A stretch of DNA of 64,000 bases from an uncultured Bacteroidia bacterium (lineage in GTDB: Bacteria; Bacteroidota; Bacteroidia; Bacteroidales; UBA932). The first letter of the stretch is position 1; the number at the start of each line of letters is the position of its first letter. Made by a program: the position numbers and the translations under genes. The stretch lies in assembly GCA_902782225.1 (NCBI GenBank), contig CACZMF010000007.1:1-64000 (forward strand), in the 5' to 3' direction. The notes beneath the pieces are model-generated. The model was not told the origin of the DNA, ran no database searches, and saw only the letters and a program-made list of their open reading frames with translations. Positions 26,986 through 35,005 of the stretch are shown piece by piece.

Positions 26986-28185
26986 ATGCAAGACAACTGG
27001 CAAGATTTCGACCGACACATCAGGTCGGTGATGCAAGACGCCGAGGAGAAGGCTCCCCGCCGCGTCTGGCGTGCCGTGTCCTCGCGTCTGGACTCCGTAG
27101 CGGCCGCAGCCGCCTGGTGGAGGTGGGCAGTGCCCGCATTCGCCGCGGCAGCGCTCGTGGCAGGTTTGTTCTTTTCCGGCATATTCGACCGCAGGGCCGA
27201 TGCGCCGGGCGATATCCAGATACTTGCAGATGCCGGGCAGCAGTCCGGATTGAGTGTGGACGCCCTCGCCCAGGCGGAAGTGCTTCCAGAGATCATTCCG
27301 GAGCTTCCCGCGCCGGCATCAAGGCGTGTGCAGAAGGCTCCGGCCGTGTCCGGGACCATTTCCAGGACGGACCTTCCCGCCGAAGATGCCGAAGTTCCGT
27401 CTGTAGCGGAAAGTACTGAGCCTCAAGACATTACTCCGTCCGGAAAAGATGAGGTGTCCCAGGAGGTGAAGAATGACAAGGAAGCGGAAGATATCGCAGC
27501 ACAATGGGCCCGCATAAGCAACGAAGGCCAGCACAGGACCTCCGGCCTCAAGATAGGCAGTCTCTACGCCCAGGGCGGCGTGGGAGGCAATGACTCCAAC
27601 ATTTCCTACGGAGGCAACGGCATCAGCCGTATGGCCCCCGGCGCAGGATCTGCCGATGCAGGCATAAGCGAGACAAGCGCATCCACCTACGGCGTGCCCT
27701 TCACCATCGGCCTCGGCGTCAGCTTCCCCGTTTCGGAAAAGCTGTCCATCGGCACCGGCCTCGGCTATTCCCTGCTCACCCGCTCATTCACCGGCAGTTA
27801 CACCGGAGGCGGCGAGACCTACAACGGCAGCATATTCCACAATGTCAGCTACGTGGGCGTGCCCGTGAATGCCTACTACAAGCTCATCGGCACCCGCGAC
27901 GGCCTTATGGACGTCTATGCCTGGGGCGGCGGCTCCGCTGAGATCTGCGTAGCCAACAACTACCGCCTGGTGAACGCCCAGTCCCGGCTCATCAACGACA
28001 AGGCCGGCGCGTTCCAGTTCTCGGCAGCCCTCGGCGTGGGCATTCAGTTCAAGGTCTCCGACAAGCTGGGCATCTACCTCGACCCTGCCGTGCGCTACTA
28101 CTTCCACGGCAACCAGCCCAAGTCCGTCCGCACCGACAAGCCGTTCATGTTCAACTTCGATGCCGGCTTGAGGTTCAACCTGTAG
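26986..28185 (+). CDS. Putative dual-membrane anti-sigma factor: cytoplasmic helix, one TM, periplasmic linker, outer-membrane beta-barrel (module 1)
   Basis: 399 aa. Residues 1-38 are a short amphipathic segment without signal peptide (FDRHIRSVMQDAEEKAPRRVW), followed by one transmembrane helix at about 46-64. Residues about 68-185 are a Pro/Ala/Glu/Ser-rich linker. From about 195 the protein becomes Gly/aromatic beta strands (VPFTIGLGVSFPVSEKLSIG, VGIQFKVSDKLGIYLDPAVRYYF) ending FNFDAGLRFNL, as in 8-stranded outer-membrane barrels. This order would span both membranes, like the Dma proteins reported in Bacteroides thetaiotaomicron. Directly follows an ECF sigma gene, which supports an anti-sigma role for the N-terminus. 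Confidence 0.78.
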   Translation: MQDNWQDFDRHIRSVMQDAEEKAPRRVWRAVSSRLDSVAAAAAWWRWAVPAFAAAALVAGLFFSGIFDRRADAPGDIQILADAGQQSGLSVDALAQAEVLPEIIPELPAPASRRVQKAPAVSGTISRTDLPAEDAEVPSVAESTEPQDITPSGKDEVSQEVKNDKEAEDIAAQWARISNEGQHRTSGLKIGSLYAQGGVGGNDSNISYGGNGISRMAPGAGSADAGISETSASTYGVPFTIGLGVSFPVSEKLSIGTGLGYSLLTRSFTGSYTGGGETYNGSIFHNVSYVGVPVNAYYKLIGTRDGLMDVYAWGGGSAEICVANNYRLVNAQSRLINDKAGAFQFSAALGVGIQFKVSDKLGIYLDPAVRYYFHGNQPKSVRTDKPFMFNFDAGLRFNL

Positions 28186-28215
28186 AGTTGATTTCCAAAC
28201 ATATTTTTGAGAATT

Positions 28216-28240
28216 ACGGCCTGATTTCCAGGCCGTTTTT
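28216..28240 (+). terminator. Terminator after module 1
   Basis: Perfect stem ACGGCCTG (28216-28223) / CAGGCCGT (28229-28236) with a 5-base loop followed by TTTT. Confidence 0.85.
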
Positions 28241-28241
28241 C

Positions 28242-28271
28242 TTGCTATTTCGATAAAGCATTGTAACTTTG
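28242..28271 (+). promoter_or_regulatory. Promoter of tRNA-Pro
   Basis: TTG at 28242-28244 and TAACTTTG at 28264-28271, 19 bases apart; the tRNA begins 10 bases after the -7 box. Confidence 0.55.
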
Positions 28272-28280
28272 CGGTTCTAT

Positions 28281-28354
28281 CGGGGTGTGGCGCAGTTGGC
28301 TAGCGCATCTGGTTTGGGACCAGAGGGTCGAAAGTTCGAGTCTTTTCACCCCGA
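28281..28354 (+). tRNA. tRNA-Pro (anticodon TGG)
   Basis: 74 nt: acceptor CGGGGTG/CACCCCG with discriminator A, D arm GCGC/GCGC, anticodon stem CTGGT/ACCAG around TTTGGGA with anticodon TGG, T stem GAAAG/CTTTT with loop TTCGAGT, no encoded CCA. C1-G72 is the usual tRNA-Pro identity pair. Confidence 0.93.
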
Positions 28355-28381
28355 CGATCCGGAAGGACAACATCCTATCTG

Positions 28382-28416
28382 ACAAGCACTTGCAGATCTG
28401 CAGGTGCTTGTTGTTT
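28382..28416 (+). terminator. Terminator after tRNA-Pro
   Basis: Near-perfect 14-bp palindrome: ACAAGCACTTGCAG (28382-28395) against CTGCAGGTGCTTGT (28398-28411), followed by TGTTT. Confidence 0.7.
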
Positions 28417-28431
28417 ACTATCCCCGCCGGC

Positions 28432-28631
28432 GCGCGAAGACAACGTCACCACCCCCACATCGTCCTCACGAAGGGTTTCGCCGCCGTTCCGCCCTTCTCC
28501 GGTGCGCGAAGACAACGTCAGCTCCCCCACATCGTCCTCATGGAAGATGATGCTGACGGATAATCGCCTGAAAGCCGTCAGGAATACGGAAAAACAGCGC
28601 TACTGACGGAAAATCGCCCAAAAGCCGTCAG
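28432..28631. repeat. Cluster of two direct repeats and two identical-arm hairpins
   Basis: The 372-base gap 28355-28726 holds no gene. It contains a 37-base direct repeat (28432-28468 and 28504-28540, about 3 mismatches, starting GCGCGAAGACAACGTCA) and two copies, 50 bases apart, of an inverted repeat CTGACGG-N15-CCGTCAG (28553-28581 and 28603-28631) with similar loops. Looks like a small REP-type cluster between two convergent operons. Confidence 0.7.
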
Positions 28632-28726
28632 GTTGTACTAGCGGACGGGGCTGGAACCGGGCTGGAGCAGGCTGGGAACCGATCTGCAACCAGGCGGGAA
28701 CTGGGCCGGCCGATCTGGGGCCAGGG

Positions 28727-30040
28727 TTAGAAGAAGATCCTGTAGCCGGCGGAGAGGGTGAAGGCGAGGGGGTGGACGGTGTAGAAGGACTCCTGGGCGC
28801 CTTCCTTGGGGAAATGCCATGAGATGCCGGGCTGGAGGAAGAAGGCGCCCTTGGAATAGGGGTGCCACTGCACGCCGGCGTTGGCCTCCAGGGACCACAG
28901 CCAATCGTTCTTTCCTAAGCGTCCCGAGGCGCTTCCGGTGCCGACTCCGTCGATAGACCCTGCCGTCTTCCAGTCGGTACGGAAACTGAATTCAACCATG
29001 GGTCCGGCGGAGATGTAGCAGGAGAAGTGCCTGGTGCTCAACGGAGTATATACGGCATGCAGGGGGATTCCAAGATAATGGATGCGCTGCTTGTTGAGGG
29101 CTTCGATGCCGCCGGAGACAGAAGTGATGTCGGCCGAGAGTATAGTGTAGAGCAGGCCGCTTTCCACGCTGAAATGCCGGCTCAAGGGCACATTGACCAT
29201 GAATCCGGCACGGAAGGTCATTTTGTGGTTGGCGATGGTGGTCGTGGTCCGGTTACGGGAAAGCAACGCCGCCATCGGACTCGCCGCACGGCTTCCGTCG
29301 GCCCTCGACGCCGCCGACATGGCATACTCAGTGAAAGTCGAAGAGGCCGGACCTCCGGGGACGCCGGCGCCGACAAAGGACACCGATGCGGTCCGTGCCT
29401 TCGAGACCTGCGCCAGCCGGGGCTGATCTGCAGGATAGTGACGTTCCGGGGTCTCGGGCCCCTGCTTCAGTGCGGGCTCTTTCTGTGCGGGCTCTTTCTG
29501 TGCGGGATTGCCACTATAGTCCTTCGCCTCTGCAACCAGCGGCCGCTCCGGCGCCTTCTCCGTCACAACCGGCGCCTTCTCCGTCTCAACCGGAACATCT
29601 TCAGTCTCAACCGGAGCCACCTCCGCCTCAACCGGAACCGCCTCCCGCTTCCATGCGGCCTCCGGAGCCGCATTCTGCCGGGCAGCAGTCAGCGTCTTAG
29701 CGGCGCTCGGCGCCACATGCTCCACCGGCGCCAACTTATCCACCGGCACCGCAGCGCCCAGTGAATCACTCAGCGCATCTTCCGCCCCGACGCCAAGCGA
29801 GTCGGCCACGGCCGCCACTTCTGCAAGCCTGGGGCTCCCGGGCTCAAGACTCCCGGGCCAGAGCAGCAGCACGGCGGCCACTGCGGCGGCGGCACCGGCC
29901 AGCGCCCACCACCAGGGGAACACCGGCGCGGCGGGCTTCCGTATCTTGCCGTCTATGGCCTCCCACAGCCCCTCCGGAGGAGTCTGCGAGTAGTCAGCCA
30001 TACGCTGGCGTAGTTTGTCATTCCATTGATTTTCAGCCAT
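28727..30040 (-). CDS. Putative dual-membrane anti-sigma factor (module 2)
   Basis: 437 aa, same plan as the protein at 26986: N-terminal cytoplasmic helix (WNDKLRQRMADYSQTPPEGLW) without signal peptide, one TM helix (about 42-61), a very long Ala/Pro/Glu/Val linker (about 65-215) holding EVAPVETEDVPVETEKAPV repeats, then a C-terminal beta-barrel (about 240-437; VPLSRHFSVESGLLYTI, FLQPGISWHF) ending LSAGYRIFF with terminal Phe, the usual outer-membrane protein end. It overlaps the 3' end of the ECF sigma gene by 8 bases. Role as anti-sigma is inferred from position and topology. Confidence 0.75.
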   Translation of the reverse strand: MAENQWNDKLRQRMADYSQTPPEGLWEAIDGKIRKPAAPVFPWWWALAGAAAAVAAVLLLWPGSLEPGSPRLAEVAAVADSLGVGAEDALSDSLGAAVPVDKLAPVEHVAPSAAKTLTAARQNAAPEAAWKREAVPVEAEVAPVETEDVPVETEKAPVVTEKAPERPLVAEAKDYSGNPAQKEPAQKEPALKQGPETPERHYPADQPRLAQVSKARTASVSFVGAGVPGGPASSTFTEYAMSAASRADGSRAASPMAALLSRNRTTTTIANHKMTFRAGFMVNVPLSRHFSVESGLLYTILSADITSVSGGIEALNKQRIHYLGIPLHAVYTPLSTRHFSCYISAGPMVEFSFRTDWKTAGSIDGVGTGSASGRLGKNDWLWSLEANAGVQWHPYSKGAFFLQPGISWHFPKEGAQESFYTVHPLAFTLSAGYRIFF

Positions 30041-30590
30041 TTCTTTTTCTGTATTCGTTTATCTCCCGCGCCAGCAGCGCTTTCGCGCGAAGGAACTGGG
30101 ACGCGGATGAATTTTCCTTGATTCCGAGCAGGGAGGCAATTTCCTTATGCTTCAGCTGCTCGAACACGTAGAGGTTGAAGACCGTGCGGTAGCCGTCCGG
30201 CAGATGCCGTATCATCTCCTGCAGCACATCCATAGGCACTTCGTCCACATCGGGATCCTCATCTGGGGCGTCAGGAAGCGTCTCGACCGGAAGCAGGTGC
30301 CTTGTCTGACGGAGCACGTGCAGCGAGTCGTTGACGACTATCCTGGTGAGCCAGGCCTTGAGTGAGCCCTCGCCCCTGTAGCGGAAGCTCCCGAAACGAT
30401 TGAACACACGCACGAAGGCATCCTGCAGCAGGTCCTTGACAGCATCGCTGTCGGTGAGGTAGCGCGAAGCCACGGCCGTCAGGTAGCCGGCGTAGCGCTC
30501 GTAAAGCTCCCGCTGGCCGCGGGCATCCCCGTCGCCTACAAGCCTGACCAGTTCGAGTTCGGTCAGTTTATTTCCTGGTCTTGAATCCAA
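30033..30590 (-). CDS. ECF sigma factor (module 2), TTG start
   Basis: 185 aa. Region 2 with YLTDSDAVKDLLQDAFVRVF and LKAWLTRIVVNDSLHVL; region 4 with LPDGYRTVFNLYVFEQLKH and ASLLGIKENSSASQFLRAK. No ATG or GTG precedes the conserved region; the only candidate is TTG at 30590, with an in-frame stop 33 bases further upstream. It lies 23 bases inside the 3' end of the NigD-like gene, so translation may be coupled to it. Followed by the membrane protein at 28727. Confidence 0.88.
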   Translation of the reverse strand: MDSRPGNKLTELELVRLVGDGDARGQRELYERYAGYLTAVASRYLTDSDAVKDLLQDAFVRVFNRFGSFRYRGEGSLKAWLTRIVVNDSLHVLRQTRHLLPVETLPDAPDEDPDVDEVPMDVLQEMIRHLPDGYRTVFNLYVFEQLKHKEIASLLGIKENSSASQFLRAKALLAREINEYRKRNG

Positions 30591-31278
30591 AATCTGCCGC
30601 CTCTGCCTGGCCAGCGCTGTTTATCCACTTTAAATGTATGACTTTTGCCTCCTCCCCGGTGTCGGGAAGGGTGTTGATATCGAAATTGATGATGCCTTCG
30701 CCTTCTTCTTCCGGCAGGTCGCCGTTGGCATTGTGGCGGAGTTCAAGGGTGTAGGGGTCATCCGGATCCGTGCCTGCCACAAGGTAGAAATCGTGGTGGA
30801 CGGGATGCTGGCCCCATTTTGCCGTGTAGTGCAGTGTCAGGTAACCGTCGTCCGACGTGGTGATCCAGGAACCGGTCTTCAGGTCGATGCCGTCGGCCCC
30901 CGGGACGGAGACGTCGGTGGTGAATACGCCGTCGTCCACCGGCTCCAGCCATTGCACGCTGACGCGTGCACGGTCCTCCTCGAAGGCGCCGGTCTGGCGC
31001 AATGACGCCATCGCACGATACTGATGCTCATACGGCACGGAAGCGTCAGGATCCAGCCTGTACCGTCCTCCAAGCCACAGATACACCTTCCCTTCCTCAT
31101 CCTGCCTCACGGTCACGATGGCAGTGTAGCTGCCGCCGGCTTCTGAATGATATGAAAGAGACGAGTCCTCAGGCATATAAACGGGCGGCACAGGAATAGC
31201 CCATTCCCTTGCCGCGCAACCGTACAGGGCCGCCATCACAATCCAGGCAAAAACAAATCTCAATACTGCTTTTCTCAT
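30568..31278 (-). CDS. NigD-like lipoprotein
   Basis: 236 aa with lipobox LYGC (Cys21). Beta-rich body; the C-terminal segment PYTLELRHNANGD and the layout with an N-terminal OB-like half fit NigD-like proteins, a Bacteroidales family named after a gene near the nigrescin bacteriocin. Their function is unknown. Its overlap with the sigma gene makes it the first gene of module 2, suggesting a surface or periplasmic input. Confidence 0.6.
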   Translation of the reverse strand: MRKAVLRFVFAWIVMAALYGCAAREWAIPVPPVYMPEDSSLSYHSEAGGSYTAIVTVRQDEEGKVYLWLGGRYRLDPDASVPYEHQYRAMASLRQTGAFEEDRARVSVQWLEPVDDGVFTTDVSVPGADGIDLKTGSWITTSDDGYLTLHYTAKWGQHPVHHDFYLVAGTDPDDPYTLELRHNANGDLPEEEGEGIINFDINTLPDTGEEAKVIHLKWINSAGQAEAADFGFKTRK

Positions 31279-31393
31279 TTCGCTTAGTAAATCCCGCCTT
31301 CACGGAAATCTTGCACATTATGCAAAAAATATTTGTGATGGCAATGCAAGATTGGGATTTTTTGCGCGTTTATCAGTCAAAAAGACAAAAAAA

Positions 31394-32902
31394 ATGAAAC
31401 GGATAATCAAACTTTTCCCGGCCATCGTGGCCATCAGCCTTATTGTGTCCTGCTCTATGGGAGCTTTCGAGGGTGCTATGTACGGATACCCTTCGGACGC
31501 GTACGAAAAAATGAACGAAAACGGAGAACCCGTCGATCCTCAGGAACAGGGGGATGACTTCATCGAACTCGCAGAGAATGAATTCATCAAGGTGGCCGAC
31601 CAGCCCGTCTCCACCTTCTCAATCGACGCCGACGGCGCTTCCTATTCATATATGAGGCGCTGCGTGCTCAACGGGTTCCGGCCATCCGCCAGTTCCGTAC
31701 GCGCCGAAGAGTTCCTCAACTACTTCACTTTCGACTACCCTGAGCCCGAGGCAGGAGAGACCGTCGGCATCAATTCTGAAATCGGCGTATGTCCCTGGAA
31801 CACCGAGCATTACCTGCTTCGTCTCGGACTCAAGGGCAAAAGCATCCCGGAAGCTGACATGCCGGTGGCCAACTACATCCTGCTGGTCGACACCTCCGGC
31901 TCCATGTCCGGCTCCGACCGCATCGAACTGCTCAAATCAGGCCTCATCAACATGATAGACTATATGAGGCCCACCGACCGCATTGCCATCATCACCTACG
32001 CAGGCACCGTGAAGCGCGTGCTCGAATCCACCCTGGTCAAGGATGCCGCCACGATCAAGAGGGCCATCAAGAAACTGGAGGCGAGCGGCTCGACTGCCGG
32101 CGGCGCAGCGATGCAGATGGCCTACGATGAAGCGGTGGAGCACTACATCAAGGGCGGCAACAACCGCATCATAATGTGCACGGACGGCGATTTCAACGTG
32201 GGCGTCACCTCCACCGAAGCGCTCATCGAAATGGTGGAGAGCTACCTGGACAAGGGCATCTACCTGAGCATCATGGGCTTCGGCACCGGCAACTACCAGG
32301 ACTCCAGGATGGAGAGCCTGTCCAACCACGGCAACGGCACCTACACCTACATCGACTGCGAGGATGAGATGATGAAGGTCTTCGTCCACGAACGCTCCCG
32401 CTTCTACTCCGTTGCCAACGACACCAAGTGCCAGGTGAAGTTCTTCGACTGGGTGGACAGCTACCGGCTGATCGGCTACGAGAACAGGGTGATGAGCAAC
32501 GAAGATTTCGAAAACGACAAGAAGGATGCGGGCGAGATCGGCGCCGGCCAGACCATCACGGCCCTATATGAACTCATTCCGGCCGCAGACATGACCCAGA
32601 ACGCCACCGCTGCCTCATTCGACGTGCGCTACAAAACCGAGCTCGGAGGCGAAAGCCGCCTGCTCCACCAGGATATCGGGAAATACTACCAGGGAGTCAC
32701 CAAGACCGGGCCCGAGTTCAACTTCGCCGCCGGCGTGGCCGCCTACGCCATGATTCTGCGAGGCTCCAAGTTCAAGGGCAATGCCGACTTCAATATGGTC
32801 AAGGAGCTCGTCAAAAGTGCCGAGCAGCCCTCCGAGGGCGTCGACCCTCTGAAACTCCGCCCCGCCCTCCTCAAGCTCGTCGACAAAGCCGGGAACATTT
32901 GA
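31394..32902 (+). CDS. YfbK-like von Willebrand factor A lipoprotein
   Basis: 502 aa from the ATG at 31394, which begins a lipoprotein signal with lipobox IVSC. N-terminal von_Willebrand-associated segment (about 60-150; FSIDADGASYSYMRR, RAEEFLNYFTFDYP), VWA domain (about 155-325) with an intact MIDAS DTSGSMSG, a Thr in the GSTAGG loop and CTDGDFN, and a C-terminal DUF3520-type region (about 345-500). A metal-dependent protein-binding module at the cell surface or periplasm; partner unknown. Monocistronic. Confidence 0.85.
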   Translation: MKRIIKLFPAIVAISLIVSCSMGAFEGAMYGYPSDAYEKMNENGEPVDPQEQGDDFIELAENEFIKVADQPVSTFSIDADGASYSYMRRCVLNGFRPSASSVRAEEFLNYFTFDYPEPEAGETVGINSEIGVCPWNTEHYLLRLGLKGKSIPEADMPVANYILLVDTSGSMSGSDRIELLKSGLINMIDYMRPTDRIAIITYAGTVKRVLESTLVKDAATIKRAIKKLEASGSTAGGAAMQMAYDEAVEHYIKGGNNRIIMCTDGDFNVGVTSTEALIEMVESYLDKGIYLSIMGFGTGNYQDSRMESLSNHGNGTYTYIDCEDEMMKVFVHERSRFYSVANDTKCQVKFFDWVDSYRLIGYENRVMSNEDFENDKKDAGEIGAGQTITALYELIPAADMTQNATAASFDVRYKTELGGESRLLHQDIGKYYQGVTKTGPEFNFAAGVAAYAMILRGSKFKGNADFNMVKELVKSAEQPSEGVDPLKLRPALLKLVDKAGNI

Positions 32903-32912
32903 AAAAAATGAC

Positions 32913-32920
32913 TATCTTTG
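32913..32920 (+). promoter_or_regulatory. -7 element before the 32943 lipoprotein gene
   Basis: TATCTTTG matches TAnnTTTG, 22 bases before the ATG; no -33 TTTG at a suitable distance. Confidence 0.4.
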
Positions 32921-32942
32921 ATGGGATGCTGCATGTTTATTT

Positions 32943-33527
32943 ATGAAATCGCGTACACTGTTTATTCTTTTTGGTCTTTTCGCATTCGGGCTTAATGTTG
33001 TCTGCGGTTGTGAAAAGTGGTCCGAGGGAAAGAAAACCGTATATTTCACCATCAAGGCAACCGTGAATGGCGAGTATAAAGAATATGCAGAAACCCGCGA
33101 GGGCAGACTTGAACCATATTACATAAAAGTCCCCTTCTTCTATAGATGTACGTTTGCCGAGCAATATTTTGACATGGCCATCAAAGATATGCTCTTGATT
33201 AAAATCACCGCCGAGCAGTTGGACTCAAGTGCTATCAGGAACAAGAAACAATATTTTGTCCGTGAAGATGCCCCCGGTCAAAATTCAGCCGTGGGAGCAT
33301 ATAAATACAACGGCAGCATTTACACCTTGGTCTCAGGTTCTTTTTCTTTTGAAGCCTATGGATCAAGTATTCCGGATAGCTTTTCTCTGCTGTTCGACTG
33401 CCTTATGGCAAATTCCAGCAAAGACACAATACCAATCACTGGCGGAAGGATTGACTTCTATAGACCATTCTACACTAAAAATACACTACTCGGCCTTACC
33501 ACTTGGCTTGATATTCCAATTCATTAA
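32943..33527 (+). CDS. Small lipoprotein of a three-member local family (copy 1)
   Basis: 194 aa with lipobox VCGC (Cys23), then EKW. The body is beta-rich: FTIKATVNGEYKEYAET, a central ISSA-like region, SGSFSFEAYGSS and a C-terminal DTIPITGGRIDFY. The same skeleton (x-I-A-x-(V/I)NG near residue 40; FSLLFD; DTI-ITNGR(I/L)DIY) recurs at 33629 and 34424. I do not recognise the family with confidence. The C-terminus diverges from the other two after the TGGRIDFY motif. Confidence 0.6.
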   Translation: MKSRTLFILFGLFAFGLNVVCGCEKWSEGKKTVYFTIKATVNGEYKEYAETREGRLEPYYIKVPFFYRCTFAEQYFDMAIKDMLLIKITAEQLDSSAIRNKKQYFVREDAPGQNSAVGAYKYNGSIYTLVSGSFSFEAYGSSIPDSFSLLFDCLMANSSKDTIPITGGRIDFYRPFYTKNTLLGLTTWLDIPIH

Positions 33528-33577
33528 TGTATTAGACCATTTCTCTTTTATTATCTTGCTTATATTTTATATCCTGC

Positions 33578-33613
33578 ACTCAGTACTTACTCAACAATTC
33601 CCGCCATTGCCAT
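33578..33613 (+). repeat. 36-bp repeat in front of lipoprotein gene copy 2
   Basis: Identical to 34390-34425 (begins ACTCAGTACTTACTCAACAA). The similarity extends upstream to about 33518, marking the left end of the tandem duplication. Confidence 0.9.
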
Positions 33614-33628
33614 AATTTGTTTTCCAAG

Positions 33629-34249
33629 ATGAAACCTTTTGGCTTTTTATTGTTATTAATTTCAATGATTTCAGCAGTTCTTGCTTGTTGTAATAAGACT
33701 GATGAGATACCACAAGAGGTACACTTTATGATTGAAGCTACAGTCAATGGCGATAAAAAGAGCTTCACAGAAACTCTTCCAATGCGGTGGAGTCTTCCTC
33801 GTCGTTATTTTTGGAGTCTTGGTCCTGGGGTTGTTTATTACGACTTTATTATTGATCATAATCGTTTTATGATTGAAGAACCAGAGCCCGATTTTAGAGT
33901 CAATGTTTCTTTCAATCAACTCGATTCTTTTCCAATAGTAAGCAACAAATGGTATCATTTCGAAACGATCAATGAAAGCGAAACATACTACATCAGCTCC
34001 ACCCAAATGTACTGCTTTAACTCTGGTAATTTGTGCTTTGTGACTAATTGCCATCCTGAAAAGCCTATATCCTTTTCAGTTTTATTTGATGACTGCACTT
34101 TTTGCTCTGTTACAGCACCTTATGACAACACTATACCAGACACTCTCATAATAACTAATGGCAGGTTAGATATATACGAGTGTCTATATAAAGAAATGAA
34201 TGAAATTCATCATCCTGAACTGCCGGATTTCCTTACTTCGCCATTTTAG
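33629..34249 (+). CDS. Small lipoprotein (copy 2), AT-rich
   Basis: 206 aa from the ATG at 33629; the TTG at 33617 is not needed. Signal peptide with a lipobox-like VLAC-C. Shares FMIEATVNGDKKSF, ISFSVLFDDCTF, DTLIITNGRLDIYE and the exact end LPDFLTSPF with copy 3. Its DNA is conspicuously AT-rich compared with all flanking operons. Followed by a truncated second copy of the rsmA 3' end, showing that it arose with copy 3 by tandem duplication. Function unknown. Confidence 0.65.
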   Translation: MKPFGFLLLLISMISAVLACCNKTDEIPQEVHFMIEATVNGDKKSFTETLPMRWSLPRRYFWSLGPGVVYYDFIIDHNRFMIEEPEPDFRVNVSFNQLDSFPIVSNKWYHFETINESETYYISSTQMYCFNSGNLCFVTNCHPEKPISFSVLFDDCTFCSVTAPYDNTIPDTLIITNGRLDIYECLYKEMNEIHHPELPDFLTSPF

Positions 34250-34300
34250 TTGCCGGCGATATAGCGGGTGAGGGCGATGAAGTCCTCAGCGCTGAGGCGC
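34246..34300 (-). pseudogene. Duplicated 3'-terminal fragment of rsmA
   Basis: 55 bases, 54 identical to 35002-35056, which encode the last 17 codons and stop of rsmA. It overlaps the stop of lipoprotein copy 2 exactly as the real rsmA overlaps copy 3. Homology stops at 34300, where unrelated AT-rich sequence begins. A relic of the tandem duplication. Confidence 0.9.
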
Positions 34301-34389
34301 CAGGTCTCACATATTGGCATATTATTCCATTCCATTAATATATGAAACCGTTACTTTTTATATTGTCTTGCTTATGTTGTATGTCCTGA

Positions 34390-34425
34390 ACTCAGTACTT
34401 ACTCAACAATTCCCGCCATTGCCAT
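34390..34425 (+). repeat. 36-bp repeat in front of lipoprotein gene copy 3
   Basis: Identical to 33578-33613; its last two bases are the AT of the copy 3 start codon. Flanking similarity reaches back to about 34328. Confidence 0.9.
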
Positions 34426-35005
34426 GAGACGAGAGTTCGCCAAGATTTTTATTGCTTCCGCTCTCTTTGTGATATATACCGTGGTATGTGGCTGTGAAAA
34501 GTATTATGACAGGGAGGATGTGACACTATTTTCAATTCGGGCAAATATTAATGGGGAGATTATTGACTTTACCGGGAAAGGACCTAAACCGTCATATTTT
34601 TTCCCTCTTATTACTGAAAGTTGTTCTTTAGATAAGTATAGCTTCAATTGTAATGTATATAGGTTCGGAATAGAATTGAGAGATTCGCTACAAATTGTTG
34701 GAAATAAGTGGTACACTGTCGATTTTAGTTCGTCTCCGCCTTCCTGCGACTATTTTTTTAGTTTTCGTTATTATGGTGTATTCTCTTTCATTTCTGGAAG
34801 ATATTGTTTCCAAAACAATAATAATCCTGAGATTCCAATAAGTTTTTCATTTTTGTTTGATGATTGCACCTTTGTGCAATACCGTGATCCTCAAACCTTA
34901 AATGACACAATATCTATCACTAATGGAAGAATAGATATATACGAATCTCTCTTTGAAAGATACCACAATTATAACTTGCCGGATTTCCTTACTTCGCCAT
35001 TTTAG
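34424..35005 (+). CDS. Small lipoprotein (copy 3), AT-rich
   Basis: 193 aa; lipobox VCGC like copy 1, rest like copy 2 (IRANINGEIIDF, ISFSFLFDDCTF, DTISITNGRIDIYE, LPDFLTSPF end). Start ATG lies inside the 36-bp repeat. Stop overlaps the rsmA stop by 4 bases, convergent. DNA is AT-rich. The N-terminal signal being closer to copy 1 and the C-terminus to copy 2 suggests mixing between paralogues. Function unknown. Confidence 0.65.
   Translation: MRREFAKIFIASALFVIYTVVCGCEKYYDREDVTLFSIRANINGEIIDFTGKGPKPSYFFPLITESCSLDKYSFNCNVYRFGIELRDSLQIVGNKWYTVDFSSSPPSCDYFFSFRYYGVFSFISGRYCFQNNNNPEIPISFSFLFDDCTFVQYRDPQTLNDTISITNGRIDIYESLFERYHNYNLPDFLTSPF

Noticed and set aside
28285-28563. 92-codon open frame
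   Set aside because: It covers the whole tRNA-Pro gene, its terminator and the repeats; no coding character.
28432-28631. CRISPR-like array
   Set aside because: Only two copies of each repeat, with imperfect sequence and unequal spacing, and no cas genes in the window.
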